From contig CM072152.1 in assembly GCA_036850595.1 (NCBI GenBank), forward strand, positions 14,228,578 through 14,292,577: 64,000 nt of DNA, read 5' to 3'. The number at the start of each line of letters is the position of its first letter. The first letter of the stretch is position 1. The notes under the pieces are model-generated. The model ran no database searches. It was not told the DNA's origin and saw nothing but the letters and a program-made list of their open reading frames with translations. Both the position numbers and the translations under genes were made by a program. Source of the stretch: Rhyacichthys aspro (lineage: Eukaryota > Chordata > Actinopteri > Gobiiformes > Rhyacichthyidae). Positions 11,067 through 24,232 of this stretch are shown here, one piece after another.

Positions 11067-14000
11067 ACACTTAAACCGGAAGAACATAAAAAGGCTGGAG
11101 CCACGAGAAGCTTTCGACAGCGCCCTCTGTTGAGGGTTTTGTTTTGACGCTCACGACTTAGCCACAAGATGTCACTGTCCGCCAATTCAGATCGTGATCA
11201 GAAAAAAGGAGAGACTGTTGTAAGTGCACGGGATTCGCGCATAAATGTGAGTAGTTTATGCACGCACAACATTAAGAATTGTCTGCTTTTCGGCTGCTGC
11301 AAAATAATAATTATTATTACTCGTGCAATTAAGAAGACCAGTTCTCAAGACCAAGTCATGGCCGAGACCTGAGAGTGACCCAAGACCAGTGAGTGATACA
11401 GAGGAAGAGACACTTGTCTACAATGGCAGCTGTGTTATTGACCAGTGCTCATTTAAAATTATATCTTTTATGTTGAAGACCAAGACGACGATGTAAACAA
11501 CACCAATAACCTACATTCAAAAGCCACTCAGTACTAATACCATTGTAAGGTAGGCTACTTTTACTGATGTAGCCTATTTTAAGACCTCAGCTACTTTGTC
11601 TAAGATCTGGATCAGAGGGAAACAAGTGTCACGATGTGTTTTGTGTAAAGGTATGAACTCAATTTAATACTATAAATATGAGTAGATAAAGTAATCTGGA
11701 CTTAACTAAGGAACTTCTGAACCAAACAAGCGCTCTGACATAAAGATTTTTTTTTGCACAATGTACATACAATATTTAAAATTAAAAAATATATAAGCGT
11801 AATCAGTCTGGCCCCATGGGAAAGCTATTAAATTTCTCATTTTCTACGTCCTTGTGCTCAGAGTGATTTTAACCCCACTGTGATCCGTTTGACCGTTGAT
11901 TATCACAGCATTTTCTAATGATTCCCTATTGTGCATGGCTTGTCTTTTCACAGTTTGTCCAATTACTTTAATTACACCTGGTAATATCTCACCCTTAGAC
12001 TGCTATGTGTGTGTGATGGCCATCTTTCTACCTAGGATGAATGGGATTCAAAAATCATTGCTGATGTTTTGTAATAATTATCTTAATAGCCTTAGCTTCA
12101 CCAAAGGACCCTGTACGTAATGAGGTGTCATTACCACAGAAGCACCTGTCTAAACCAGTAAAATGGATGCTTGACATCTTTTGAAGTGACAGCTATATCC
12201 AATTGTAAGTGCGATGATTATCTAACATGTAATTTGTTTTCAGCCTCAGATGACTGAAACCTGTGCCAAATGAGAGTAAAAATTGTGTTACTCTTTTTTT
12301 TTTTTTTTTTTGGCAAAGGTCATGACAGTGTGTTCAGTTTGATACACAGCCACACAGTCATACCTCTGTGTATTCGCTGCATTTCAAGTTACTTTAGGTC
12401 TTTTTCTTCACTAAGCCCAATCCTTTTCCTTCTCCATTCTTGCCTGTTATTCGCTCTTGTCATAGTCAGCTGAGGTTGGGTGAATCCCTGCTCAAGCAGA
12501 AAAAATCATGCTGCATCCTATATTTAGACCCCCGTGTGATCATACAAGCCTTTTCTGCCCCTCTCTGCAGCTCTCACCGTTGTGCACCACGGATACGGAA
12601 CATGTGTTGTGTTATTTTGTGTTATTTTGTGTTGTCGGTTTTCTTTCTTTTTTTTCTTTTTTTTGTAGGTCTTGTTAACTTTACCTCTGAAATTTTCATA
12701 TATTTGAACTTTATTATTTAAAGGAAAACATCTGTATTCCCTTCTCCAGATGATCTCATGTATTTTATTTGCTCATGAGGTTACGCTGTGTTTTTATAGA
12801 ATGAGTCGCAGCATCTTCATAGATGTTATGCATACATTAGCGCCTATAGGGGACCACCAGCCCCACTCTGTTACTTAATCACTTCCCTTTAAGAGAGCAC
12901 AAGGCGTCACATGCTGGACTCTCTGCTCCTTACAACTCCAGCTGTTTCTTGTGTAATGCTGGTATGGTGTACCTGGATTTAAATGTGTAGAAATTGATTA
13001 TTACTGTAATTATTAATTTGTAATTCAGCCAAAACTGATCCAGAGAGTAGCTTTTCATTAACTAAAGAAGATAAGGGGTTATGGTAAAAGATTTTTTGAG
13101 ATCAGTCAGGTTGTTGATCTGCATTGTAGAGGCAATAGAGTGCACAGCTAGGTTGAAAAGTGAAAGAAAGAGCATTTCTACAAACAAAATGGCCTCCTCA
13201 TCAGAAAAAAAGGTTTTAGTTTAGAATCTGAGTCCTGGAGCAATAGAAAAAGTGATGAGTCTAGAAAACGATTGAGCATTTGTTCCAGTAGAGCGATGGG
13301 TAAAGCCATGCACCATTCATGACTGAGTGCCGTGACCGTGCAGTGTACTGTATATTCATATTATAAAGAAAAATTGCAGGGAAAAAGGCCTCATTTTGTC
13401 TCCACATCTGGTTTTCATCTCTGTCTGAGTTTTAACCTTGATGTGTTGTCACTTTCTGTTTCAGTCCCCTTTGCATGACTCCAGCCTCCATCCTTTTTCT
13501 TCTTCTTTTCATGTGCTGGAGGAAATGCTGCGTTTGAGGGGCCCTCTGGGACTTGTTTTACCTCCGCACAAGAAAGGGTTGCGTACGAAGACGACGCCTC
13601 CGGATTGTAGCAGGATGATAACATGCATGTGTCATATACATTGGAGAGAGAAGGGTGATGAGAATAACCATCGGAAAAATATTTCTTTATAATTGTAACA
13701 CTGTCATTGTTATTATCATTGTTGATTGTAATTAAAGAAGAGGAAGTTGTCCTAGTGTAACCTAATGTGCACTTCCTCTGCAGCTAGTGCCCTTGAGAAA
13801 GTCTAGTACTTCCTAATGTTGCTTAAAATGCCTTGTGTAAAGTGTTTTGCTATTTCAAAACAGCAGAAAAAAACAGGTTGTTCTCCATGTGACATCAAGC
13901 TAATGTCACTTTATCTATTTCAGCTCTGTACACTTCTCGCCTTGCCTACGTCTCCATCTTTCTATTCATCCTTTCCCCCCTGCCTCTTCATTTTCTCTGC

Positions 14001-14613
14001 TGCACTGACTCCATTCACTCAGCCTGGCCAAAGTGCCGCAGTGGTTGTACAGTGAAAGAACGGGAGTAGAGTGAGGCGGGCTGCGCTCAGTGGGCGGACC
14101 CAGGAAGTCACACGTTTATGTCGGTTAATGTGAAGAGATGAATGGGAGGGCGCTGATTTGAATGAAGGCCAGATGTCACAAAGCATCAGGGCGTGAGGGC
14201 TTCACTGGGACGACAGGACCACAAAGGGAAGGGGAGGGATGAAACCCAACTGGAGGCAGGGAGGGGGCGACGCGTATGAGTCATTCTGCTCTGTCCTAAT
14301 GTGCACCGTGTCTGTCTGTCCATCCCGGGTCTATCTTACACTGTAGCTTTGGCAGCACTAACTTACAGTAAATTGAATGTGTATCTTGTAAGATCTGTGT
14401 GTAGATCTGGCAACACGTCTCCTCAATAAATGCTCTGCACTCGGAGTCACACAGTGTAATGTGTAATCTGAAAATGCATGAATGAAACACAGTATTATAC
14501 ACCCGTACTGAGCAACTCACAGTAATAAAGCAAGAACGAAAGAGCCTGCTACTTGGACAGTAGGATAACACACAAGGCACAGAGATGAATGAGAAAATAT
14601 TTAAGACTCACAT
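11067..14613. other. Gene-poor region, first part
   Basis: Immediately upstream of rpl29. The stretch 11330-11480 has several CAAGACC-type words resembling the ends of the hAT element at 45621 and may be a relic of that type. An 18-base T-run is near 12293. The GC content rises at 14040-14280. No coding exon was recognised. Confidence 0.45.
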
Positions 14614-14621
14614 GAAATACC

Positions 14622-15357
14622 CAGTGGTAGAATTCAGTGAAGAAAAAATACTGCGCTTTACTTAAGTAGGTTTAAATGATGGTACTTTGACTATATTTTA
14701 GAGCAAATATCTGTACTTTCTACTTCACTAAGTAAATTTGCATTTGTAAATTGTTGTAAATGTGCAACACCTTCAATTAAATGTTAAAGTGCTACAGAAC
14801 TATTTACCTAAAGCCGTTGCACTTTTTACGTTTTACAAAGCACACTTGAACACATCTCACTCTGCTCTGTCTATTAAACGGACACATACAAGTGAACTTC
14901 ATCTTAAATAGTAGCATAATGATTTGATAAGACCAGTTTTTCACCTGAACATGCATCATTATACACCGCACTGGAAGCATTATTAAACACCACGGCTGAG
15001 GATCTTTTAAAAAACTATGTGTTTGGCTTTTGCACAAGTTCTTGGACATACATGGATCAGACTGATTAAGGAACAATACTTTGACTCATGTTCTGTTGAG
15101 CTACAAAGATACAGTCGTCGTGTGACTCTGAGATGAATGAGTTTGACCTTTTTTATTAATAAAATAAATCAAGTTTTATATTGATTAGTTGTTAAAGTAG
15201 AGCCAAATACTTTTACTTTCATCCTTTAAATGACATAAAAAAGCAAGTACTTTAATACTTTCACTTAAGTTATACCTTTACTTTTATTGAGTACATTTCT
15301 ACCCCTTTATCTGTACCTTTACTTAAGTAGAGGAATTGAATACTTCCTCCACCACTG
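14622..15357. mobile_element. Non-autonomous hAT-like transposon, 736 bp
   Basis: The left end begins CAGTGGTAGAA; the right end, reverse complemented, begins CAGTGGTGGAGGAAG. Both carry CTTAAGTA-type words just inside (TTACTTAAGTAG left, CTACTTAAGTAAAG right), and the interior is rich in AAAGTA/TACTTT words. Flanks are GAAATACC (14614-14621) and GAAATAAC (15358-15365), a 7/8 match fitting the 8-bp duplication of hAT transposons. No transposase frame is present, so it was mobilised in trans. This end structure is common in teleost genomes as I recall. Confidence 0.82.
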
Positions 15358-15365
15358 GAAATAAC

Positions 15366-17625
15366 TGAATTATAGATTACAATAGTAACTGAAACATGAG
15401 TTAGATTACCTGAATACTGTTTATTCAACCAGTTACCTGAGGAAGTATTATCTGGAAACTTTAGCATCTGAGAGTAAAGCTGTCTTGTCATTGGTTGTAA
15501 TCACCGTTACACCTCAGTTCAAACCCATTCTCAAACTGTGTCCTGACCTTCCTTCAGAGTCTTGTAGTTTGACTTGTTCCATCACAATTGACTTTGCGTA
15601 TATCTATTTGCTGCTGGGAAATCAGCTGAAAAGAACACGACAGAATGAAACAGAAACGAGCCACAGTCGTGAGGCGTGGGACAATAAGACAACAACATCA
15701 GAATTCAAACGGAGAGTCGAGGAAAACAGAGAAACGGGAAGAAATATTACGTTACGTGCTGTGAATGGGTCTATTGATTTATGGGCCTGCAACAATAATG
15801 AGTTACTCAGAGTACAGTATGCAGCTTTGGATTATTTATGACTTTATTATACATCTGACTGCAGCAGACGGAGAAGGATTGAAGGAGTTTTTCTGAGTTT
15901 TTTAAAAGTAATCTGAAGACTTTGTTGACTTGTTGCTGACATAACATTCAGTGTGTTGGAAACTCAAATAACTCTCTTAAAAAAATCACAAATAACAAGC
16001 ACAACACATTGAAAACACTTTCTTAAAACAACCCCCCAAAAAGAGAGTGTTATTTCGTGCCGAATTAATTACTTTAGTGTGCTGCTCTCAGGCGTCCCCA
16101 CTCTCTCCTCAATCAAACAAATTCAAAACTCAGCAGCCGGCCGCAGAATGAAAATGTGAGCCAGTAAATATGATTACATTCTCTCGCTCTCTGCTCATTG
16201 GCTCATTGTGAATGCACATATTGATTGCAAGAGTGCTCCTAACTACCACAACATTACAGCGCCGTGCCCCAGAATGCTTCCCCCCGATTCGGCGACCACC
16301 AGTGACACGGGAGACAGCCATTGTTTCGCGTGAAAGGAAAAAGCTAGCAGCACAGCCTTTTACTGGAGTTGCGCATCGTCGGGGACCAGACAGTGTCTCA
16401 TTATTGGAGACGCAACAGCAATTTATTTTCTGCAGCCTGAAGGCAACACAAACGCACTCCTGCCAACAATACTTTTCTGTTTACTCTTTTTAGTGGTCAT
16501 ACACAAGAATCTTTAATTGCACGTGTAATAAGTATACAGTTCCCTCGTGTTTTCCAAAAAACACTTTTATTTCAAGATTGCATTGTAGTTTAAAGTTCCC
16601 TGCTGCCATCTACTATCTTTGGAAGAGCTGCAAAGGTCTCCACCAGCACAAAGTGGGAAAATTACTGCTGAAATCTGTGGAAGAATAATGATTTTGATTC
16701 AGTTTTTGCTCATAAACAGTAGGTTTTTTTTGTATTACATGCAATATTGAAAGTAAACCTACATGCCCCACCACTTCACCACTTAGTGTTCTGTTGAGCC
16801 AGCTGCACTTTGTTCTTTAAAAGTCTTTATTTTCTTCTTTTTTTATGTCAGGAATCGTGATTTTACACTACATATATTTTTATAATGTTGAGGTTATGTA
16901 TTTTACAGTAAGAGTTATTCAGTGTCTTTTTACCAAGATCTTCTGAGGAGAGTACTCTCTTCTATTCAGATGTTTTTTTTAAAAAGAAAGTCAAGGTTAT
17001 GTGCATAATGCAATTCAGAGTTAAAAACACCTCAGATGAACATTAAAATCGTTATTCTAAGCAGCACTGAACAAGGGTGAATCCAAAAATCTCAGGACAA
17101 CCATCAGCGCTAATCACATTCTGGTGACTCACTGTGTCGCCGCTCGATCGCACTCGTTCTTATTCACAAGTTTGCACGACCAGCGACACGCACACACACT
17201 TTCTGTACCAATGTTTTCACACAACACTCCCACACAGCGCAGCCTTGGATATTTTTGAGCATGGTGTGATTGGTTAGCCTCTTATACAATGTGTCTCAGG
17301 GACGGCCAGTCTTGCTGTGACCTGTTTCTGTCTCAGTGGGAAGGTGGAAAATGGGTTTTGTACACAGGCAACACTCCCAACGATATCGTTCTGCAATGGT
17401 ACTCTGCTGTAAGTCATCACTGGTGCTGTTGAAAACATGCAGTGGTGCAGCTTTTCAGGTGGATTAAAAAGATTGGTTACATTAATGATACATATGAATG
17501 AGCTCTTCTGAAAGCGTGCACAAATTAGTTTCTATGGGACAGTCAAAATACTGGGGGTATTCGGGGACACCACTCATTTAAAGTGCTTTAGGAATGTGTG
17601 TGTGCTTTGTCATAATGAAGTGTCC
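15366..17625. other. Gene-poor region between transposon relics
   Basis: Mixed AT-rich sequence. The 16120-16330 part is GC-richer with a few CpGs but no recognisable exon. I see no gene. Confidence 0.45.
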
Positions 17626-17760
17626 ATGGTGGGGGTGTCAAACATAAGGCCCACGGGCTAAAACAGTCCACCAGAGGTTACAATCTGACCCCTGAGGTGG
17701 ACTTAAAAAGTGTGAAAATTACATAAAAGACATTAACTGCATTTTTTTTTTAAGTAAATG
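17626..17760. mobile_element. hAT/Charlie-like terminal fragment
   Basis: The sequence GGTGGGGGTGTCAAACATAA followed by GGCCCACGGGC resembles the terminal part of Charlie-type hAT elements (GTGTCAAAC followed by a GGCCC-rich word). No opposite end was found, so this is a truncated relic with an uncertain right limit. Confidence 0.4.
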
Positions 17761-19399
17761 CTATTTCTAATTTGTCTACTGGTTATTGCACTGTTTAATA
17801 AGAGTAGGGGACATACAGTACTATGCAGTACCAACAGTATCAATGGTAACACTCTGACTTTATGAGTTAAAAGCACTTAAACACAATGCATTCATTACTC
17901 GACAACTGCGCCGTCCAAAAGCAGATAAACACTTATCTGTTCATGTGTGTTACTCTGTGTCTCTGTCCGACTCTGAAGCATGCTCAATGACCTAAACCGT
18001 GACCTAACCGCCGTAAACATGCAGCAGTAATCTTACAATGAACTGAATGAACCAGGTGTTTTACTCCAATTTTGAGAAATTCAAATGCGTGCACCCCCAA
18101 TCGAGTAAGGTGTTTTACAGCAGTCTAAAACTACTATAATTGGACTATGGTAATAATTCAAATTTCTCTATGTGCATGTACTAACTGAGACCCACAACTG
18201 AACAGCAGATGGAAGCAATGGCAATTTTGCTTTACTATTTTGCTGTTGAAATAACCCTCCTTGGCTGCCTCTTTACCCAAATGTCTTTGTCAAAAAGGTG
18301 AAAAGTCAACACAGAGTGTAGAGTTTTTAAAGAAAAATGGGCCACTTCCTATTTATTCACAGAGAAGAATAGGAAACCTGTCTTGTTGGTGTATAAGCAG
18401 CAAGTTTCAGTGCTCAGGGAATATAATATTCAGTACAACTATGACACTCATCATGACAAAAAATACAGCAGCTTCCAAGGAGAATTAAGAAGTAAGAGGA
18501 TTAATAAATTGTTAGCGGATCTAAGGAAACAGCAGTCTGTTTTAACCCGTGACTGAAAGGTCAGTGGTGCAGCAGTGAAAGTTAGCTACATTATTGCTGG
18601 CAAAATAGCATTCGCATCAAAGACACATATAGTGGAAATACATGCTGAATTGTGCTTTTGCTAGTTGCACAAAATTGAGATTGAGATTGTGGTGGCATAT
18701 TTCAGTTGAGATGCCTTGTTTGTTTGTGTGGGTTTGCATTTTACACAAATCCTGCCACACATTGAGAAAATAAAGAGTTGCTTTCTTTAGACCTAAATGC
18801 AAAATACAAATCAAAGCAAAATAATCTTAATAAAGTTGTGTGTGTACTCATAAATAATGCCACCCACTAAGACTCTATTTACATATGTTACACACTATTT
18901 TGTGAATGTTAAAAGTAAAGCGAATGTTTTTCCTTTCGCCTGGTTTTATGTAACTGCGAGGCCCGGTGTGTAATTATCACTTCACAATGTATCTAACCTT
19001 CTCCGCTCTGTGCACTCTTCCCATCAGTCACTCCTCACGCCTCTTATGTAACACAGACTTCTTGCTCCACCTGCGATGAAGAGATCACTTCAAACATCAT
19101 AACATTTCACTTCACAATGTATATTTAATCACTCTGAGGCGTAATTATAAAATGGGAGAACACATATAAAGACAGTAAACAAGGCGTTATTGGAGGAGGG
19201 ATCATGTCAGGAGTGTCACGGACAATGTTCTTAACAAAGCCCTGAGTTAATTATGACGCATTTACTGTAATGAACTCACCGACTTTTAAACAGTAAAGTC
19301 CGCCGTCTGCTTTCTCATTGGACATTATGTCTTTGATTTTAGGCTAAAAAACAAATTATGAAAGGACTGCAACTGGACTATGTTTTCCAGAGACGGTCA

Positions 19400-19404
<5 letters not shown>
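17761..19404. other. Gene-poor region
   Basis: AT-rich, without recognisable genes. Two short open frames are present but lack splice or codon support. Confidence 0.4.

Positions 19405-19441
<37 letters not shown>
19405..19441. repeat. (GT)n microsatellite
   Basis: About 18 uninterrupted GT units. Confidence 0.97.
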
Positions 19442-19442
<1 letters not shown>

Positions 19443-22400
19443 TGATTTGTGCAGAGATGGAGTAGACTAAAAACACAGGCTCTAACAGGCTCCTCTGAGG
19501 ATTGACTCATCTCTATTGATAGGCTTATTCGGCTCTGGGTTTGTTCCCATTAGTATCATGCCTTTTTTTCTGCAGGACTAGAGAAAACCACTCAGGGCAG
19601 CAGGTTAACACAGTGGTCTGCGGTGTAGCTGTGATTTTCAAAAGCTGTTCTCTAAGGACCTACAATGTTTTATACGGATTAATGCAAAGTCCACAGCTCA
19701 TACTCGGTTCTTTCTTTCTTCTTTAAGCATGAAGCAGGGTTGTACTTGTAGATAGATAGTCTAGTACTTGGGTTAGATTTGGAGAGGACTGGGAATAAGC
19801 CTCGGGCTGTTGAAGTGGGATCATAAACCAAATGCAATTTAAACATCAAACAAAGGCAGCTATAAAGAGATTTTGGCTGTGTTGATGCAAAATGTTGATG
19901 TGTTGATGCAAATGGAAAAAAAATTTGTCCAAGTTGACAAATTTTGACCAGGTTGAATTTTAATTTTTCATGATTTTCAAGTCTTATGCCTTTTGAAGAA
20001 ATAGTGCCTTTGGCATTTTTTGCACATTGACTGCCATTCAAAATGCATTTTTTCAATATTCTACCATTGCAATGTGATTGACTGTTGATTTTTTTTTTTT
20101 TTCATTCTCTGATGTGAAAATCCCTTAATGTTTCCATGGCAACCCTTAAAAAACATTTTTTTGTGTCCTATGGACCCCGGTGGAGCAAATTATTTACAAG
20201 CAACTTTGTACAAAAAATAAAAAATGTATCAGAATCAGTGTTTTTTGACATTTCTAGACTTGGTTAATAACCCCCAAAAAATTCTAATTTGAACATATGG
20301 GATGGGATTTTTCTTTCACAAAAACACAAACAAAGAGACTCAAACTGGCATTTAAGGGGTGAAAAATTCAGAACATTTCTAAATATTTCTTATGTACGTA
20401 TGTAAGTTAATAGTGGCATTCATTAAAAAAAAAAAGAAAAAAATATGTTAACACTACAGCAATCTTCAAAAGAGCACTTTTTTGTGTCCAAAAGGCACAA
20501 AATGAAGGGCTTGCCAAGGTTAATATGCGCTTGCTTTACCTTTGTATTCTGAAACCAAATGACAGAAGTGTGTTTTTTTCTATAAGATACAGCGTTATCT
20601 TCCCATGTTCATATCTAACATGGATATGGGCATGTTATTTCAGTCATCTGTCCACTCTTTTTCACTGTGCTGTGTCAGTTGTGGACAAACCCATCTTAAT
20701 ACAATGCCTCAGTCCTGTTTTCTGTGGACAATTAGAGAAAACCCAAATGAGTCTGCAGTGTGTCTCTTCCTTTTCGGTCTTGTCTTCCTCTTTGTGTCTG
20801 CTGTCGGGATGTGTGTAATTACAGTGTGAGCTCTGTGGACGGCTGACGTGACAATAACACCTACACACACACATCCAAACGCACTCGAGGCTGAGGGAGA
20901 GCAGTGCTTACAGCTGGAAGCCGCTGCTGTCTGCGTGATGAGGAAAAAGTAGGCCTCTCATCTTGTTAATCACACATATGCAATTCACCGAGAGATGAAG
21001 GTGTTGATTAAACACATTGAAGAGAGCAGAAGAGAAATGCAGCCTCGCCTCATGACTGGGGTTTTTCCTCTGCGCAAAGTCTTCTCTATTTAAAGACACT
21101 CTCACATTGTCAGTTATGAGCATAAGATGTTGAGTTTGATGACTCAGTTAATATTGAGAAACACTGTGTGATATTTGGCCTATTTCCTTCATTTTTGAAC
21201 CACAAAAGTTGTCATGGTTGTATTCTCACAGTGGTAATTTCAACATCCAGTTTTAGTGTAATGTATTATTCATTTTAAAAGCAGCTCTGGACTACAGTTT
21301 GTCCCCGAGCCACACTTTAGACTTCTCTCTTTTGTCCAACACAGAAACCCACTGGTTACAGATAATTGAATTTAGGCTACACTAATAAAAATGGATAACC
21401 CTGACCAAAATGTGATTTATAAACAGTAACATCACCGCTTCCCAGAAATGAGACATCCCATCATCTGTTTTGTATCTGTTGCTATTGGAAACAAAAAGAG
21501 GGACATAATATGCAGCATTGGTCTCTGTATCTTTATTACTCAAGTCTTTTAGGGAGATTTTGACAGATTTCCAGTGGGAGATATTTGTGATAACAAACTG
21601 GCTGCAGGGAGTGATATGACCATCTGCAGTCTGGATATAAAGACCAAAAAAAAATCCCTTTTCAAATCAAAGCACATCTCAGCTCAAAATATGTGAACGT
21701 CAAGTGGCAATGGAGAGGGTTAAGGAAACCCTGACAGTGTGATCACTTGATGATTTGCTCTGCACTGCCTCGTGTGTTCCTGAGCCGAGGCCATGTGACC
21801 AAGCAAGCTACTCCCAGACATGAACGTAGAAGCACACACACAATTACAGCCTCTGAGAGCCTGCTCATGCATGGGCAAGACCGCACTGGAGCTAGTTTCA
21901 CATGTATGCGCGGCAAAATCATGTACCAGAGAAACAACACACAGGAGGAAAGGTCGCTGATGTGTAAATCATGTGACTCCATTAATGAATGAATGGTTCT
22001 TAGCATATTGTGTTGGCCTCTGGAGGTTGACAGAATTGATCTTGCCTGTGCTGCTTTCTTTGGACTGGAAAGGGCTGTGTGTTTGTGAGACATAACGCTG
22101 TCATGCAGCAGCCAGCGATTACTGTTTGATGCACCATTCAACTTGAAACAAAAAAAAAGAGAGTGAAAGAAGAGTAAGGATAAGAAAGGGAGACAGCACA
22201 CAAGAAAAGAAGCCACTGCAAAAGAGAACTGAGATCCATGTTTCCACTCATTGATTAACTATGAATGAAGCTTAGAGGTGGAGTTTAACAAAGCCTCTGA
22301 CTCCCTGCTCTTTTTCATATTCCCATGAAGACGGACTGTGAGCTGAGAGCAGACAATCCTCAAGGACATTTGTCAGTGTGGGGATAAGACGTGTCCACAG

Positions 22401-24195
22401 ACTGATGCATAAAAACCTTCACAAAATACAAAAAACGTGGCACACTTGGTCCAGAACTTGGTGCATGTTTTCAATGCAGCTTTTTGCTAAAAAATAATAC
22501 ACAACATGGTACTCCATTAAACTGTTTTCCACATAATTTTGATAGTTATTATTAATATTATGTAAGTGCAATCAAGGATGTTATCCAAAGCTGTTTAAAA
22601 GTATCGGATTTCATAATGACTTGCAAACCATTCAGACTTTTGAACTGAAAGAATGTGGCACGGATGAGGACTAAGTTGAGAAATAATTAGGTTAATATAT
22701 ATATTTTTTCAACCACCTGTGAATTTAAACGTAGCAGTAAGGGGTTGACTGGAGGAAGAGTCCCCATTTGTATAGTCATTCAAACGTTTGTGTGAAGGGC
22801 TTTGGACTGGCCTCATTGTGAAACTGAGCACAATTGCTGGCTGTGTCCAAACATGGTCACATGATCACTTCTGCTCAGAGAAGCTCAGGCTGTAGTAGTA
22901 GTAGTAGTACTCAGAGACTGGGCTTAATAAAGAAGCACACAGTAATGAGATGGGGCATTTTGGTGTTTTCGTTTTAAATCAAACTAATGATGTCAAAAGA
23001 TAAAATTCTACAATAGCATTAATACATTTTCTCTATTTTTTGTGAATCTGTGAATATTTCCAACAAACAACTTTTCCATCCAACTTTCAAGGTCATGAGA
23101 GTGGACTGTACAGTAAAAACATAATAATCTTTTATGAATGACATTTTCTGCTTTGTGATCAATAGTACATTCAAAAGCAGAAGGATTGTCCTACATTAGC
23201 TGCAACAGGAAAACATACATCTGCTTTTTCACCTTATAAACACTAAGTCTTTTCTTTTGACATTGTTCTCCTCAAACCACTCTTTTGCCTGTTTTTTTCG
23301 GGCAGTGTTTCTCTCTGTAGTGCTAAGTTTCACATTGATGACGTGTCTAATGCTTTCTGAAAGTGTAATCTAATATGTTGTTTTTGTCAGGACGGGCTTG
23401 TGGAGCGGGCCTGTGCATTTCAGAGCGCTCCATAACACTGACTGTGTGCCAAAGCCTCTACAAACTATTGATCTGGATGCACTTTAGCTGTAACCCAACT
23501 CTCTGCTCCCATCAATCCTCTCAGCCCCTTTGTGCATCCCACTTCAGCATCCAAAATGGCCTTCTAGGGTACCAGGCCTAACTGGAAATTATTGATCCTG
23601 GCACAGACCATCTGATTATGATGTGTTTTATGGCTCGGTGGATGGGAGCGTTATTGTTTTAGTGGCCGCATTTGGTTTCTGATGATGGGCTTGATGAGGT
23701 CAGTGCTCGGGAGCGGACGGGAGGGGTGAAAAACAATAGGAACGATACACTGGACACAGAGTGAGAGACTGATGTGTTTGTAGGGAGAGTTTAATCGATA
23801 TCCCGAAGCATGACATCATCGCCGAGTCGCTCCAAAGGCACGTCAGGCTCTCTGCCAGTAACCGCCAACAACCAGACCCCGTCCATGAATCATTAATGCC
23901 ATCCGCTCATCCATCCCCTCCGATGGGTGAGTTCAGTCTGATGTTACAGGGCACCTTCAAGCCCGCAGCCCATTCGTCAACAACAACAAGAGATCTCAAA
24001 TCCACATGTAGAGAAATCATTCTAAACCTATTATTATAAGTATCTGTAAAGGACAACAAAGTGTAACATAAGCTAGGGTTTAGTTCTTGACCTAGTGCAA
24101 GGCCATTGACAAAACTCATTTAACACCAGACGCATGTGAAATGAGGCTAAGCTATTAGGTGGCAAACAGGAGACATCCTCTACCTCACCCAGCGT
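19442..24195. other. Gene-poor region
   Basis: Contains an AT-rich homopolymer-laden stretch at 19860-20520 that looks like old dispersed repeat, and a short (GTA)n run near 22891-22909. No coding exon was recognised on either strand. Confidence 0.4.
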
Positions 24196-24232
24196 GACCT
24201 CTAGACAGGACACTAGGTCACGTCTAGAGGTC
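24196..24232. repeat. Perfect 11-bp inverted repeat
   Basis: GACCTCTAGAC (24196-24206) and GTCTAGAGGTC (24222-24232) are exact reverse complements with a 15-nt loop. Confidence 0.85.

Noticed and set aside
11330..11480. CAAGACC-rich stretch similar to the hAT element at 45621
   Set aside because: Only short shared words; no ends or duplication, so it is mentioned in the regional note but not called as an element.
15485..15841. 118-codon open frame on the plus strand beside the hAT element
   Set aside because: No resemblance to a transposase or other family I know and no supporting signals.
21743..22216. 157-codon open frame on the minus strand
   Set aside because: No recognisable domain, no splice context, and residue make-up as expected from random AT-rich DNA.
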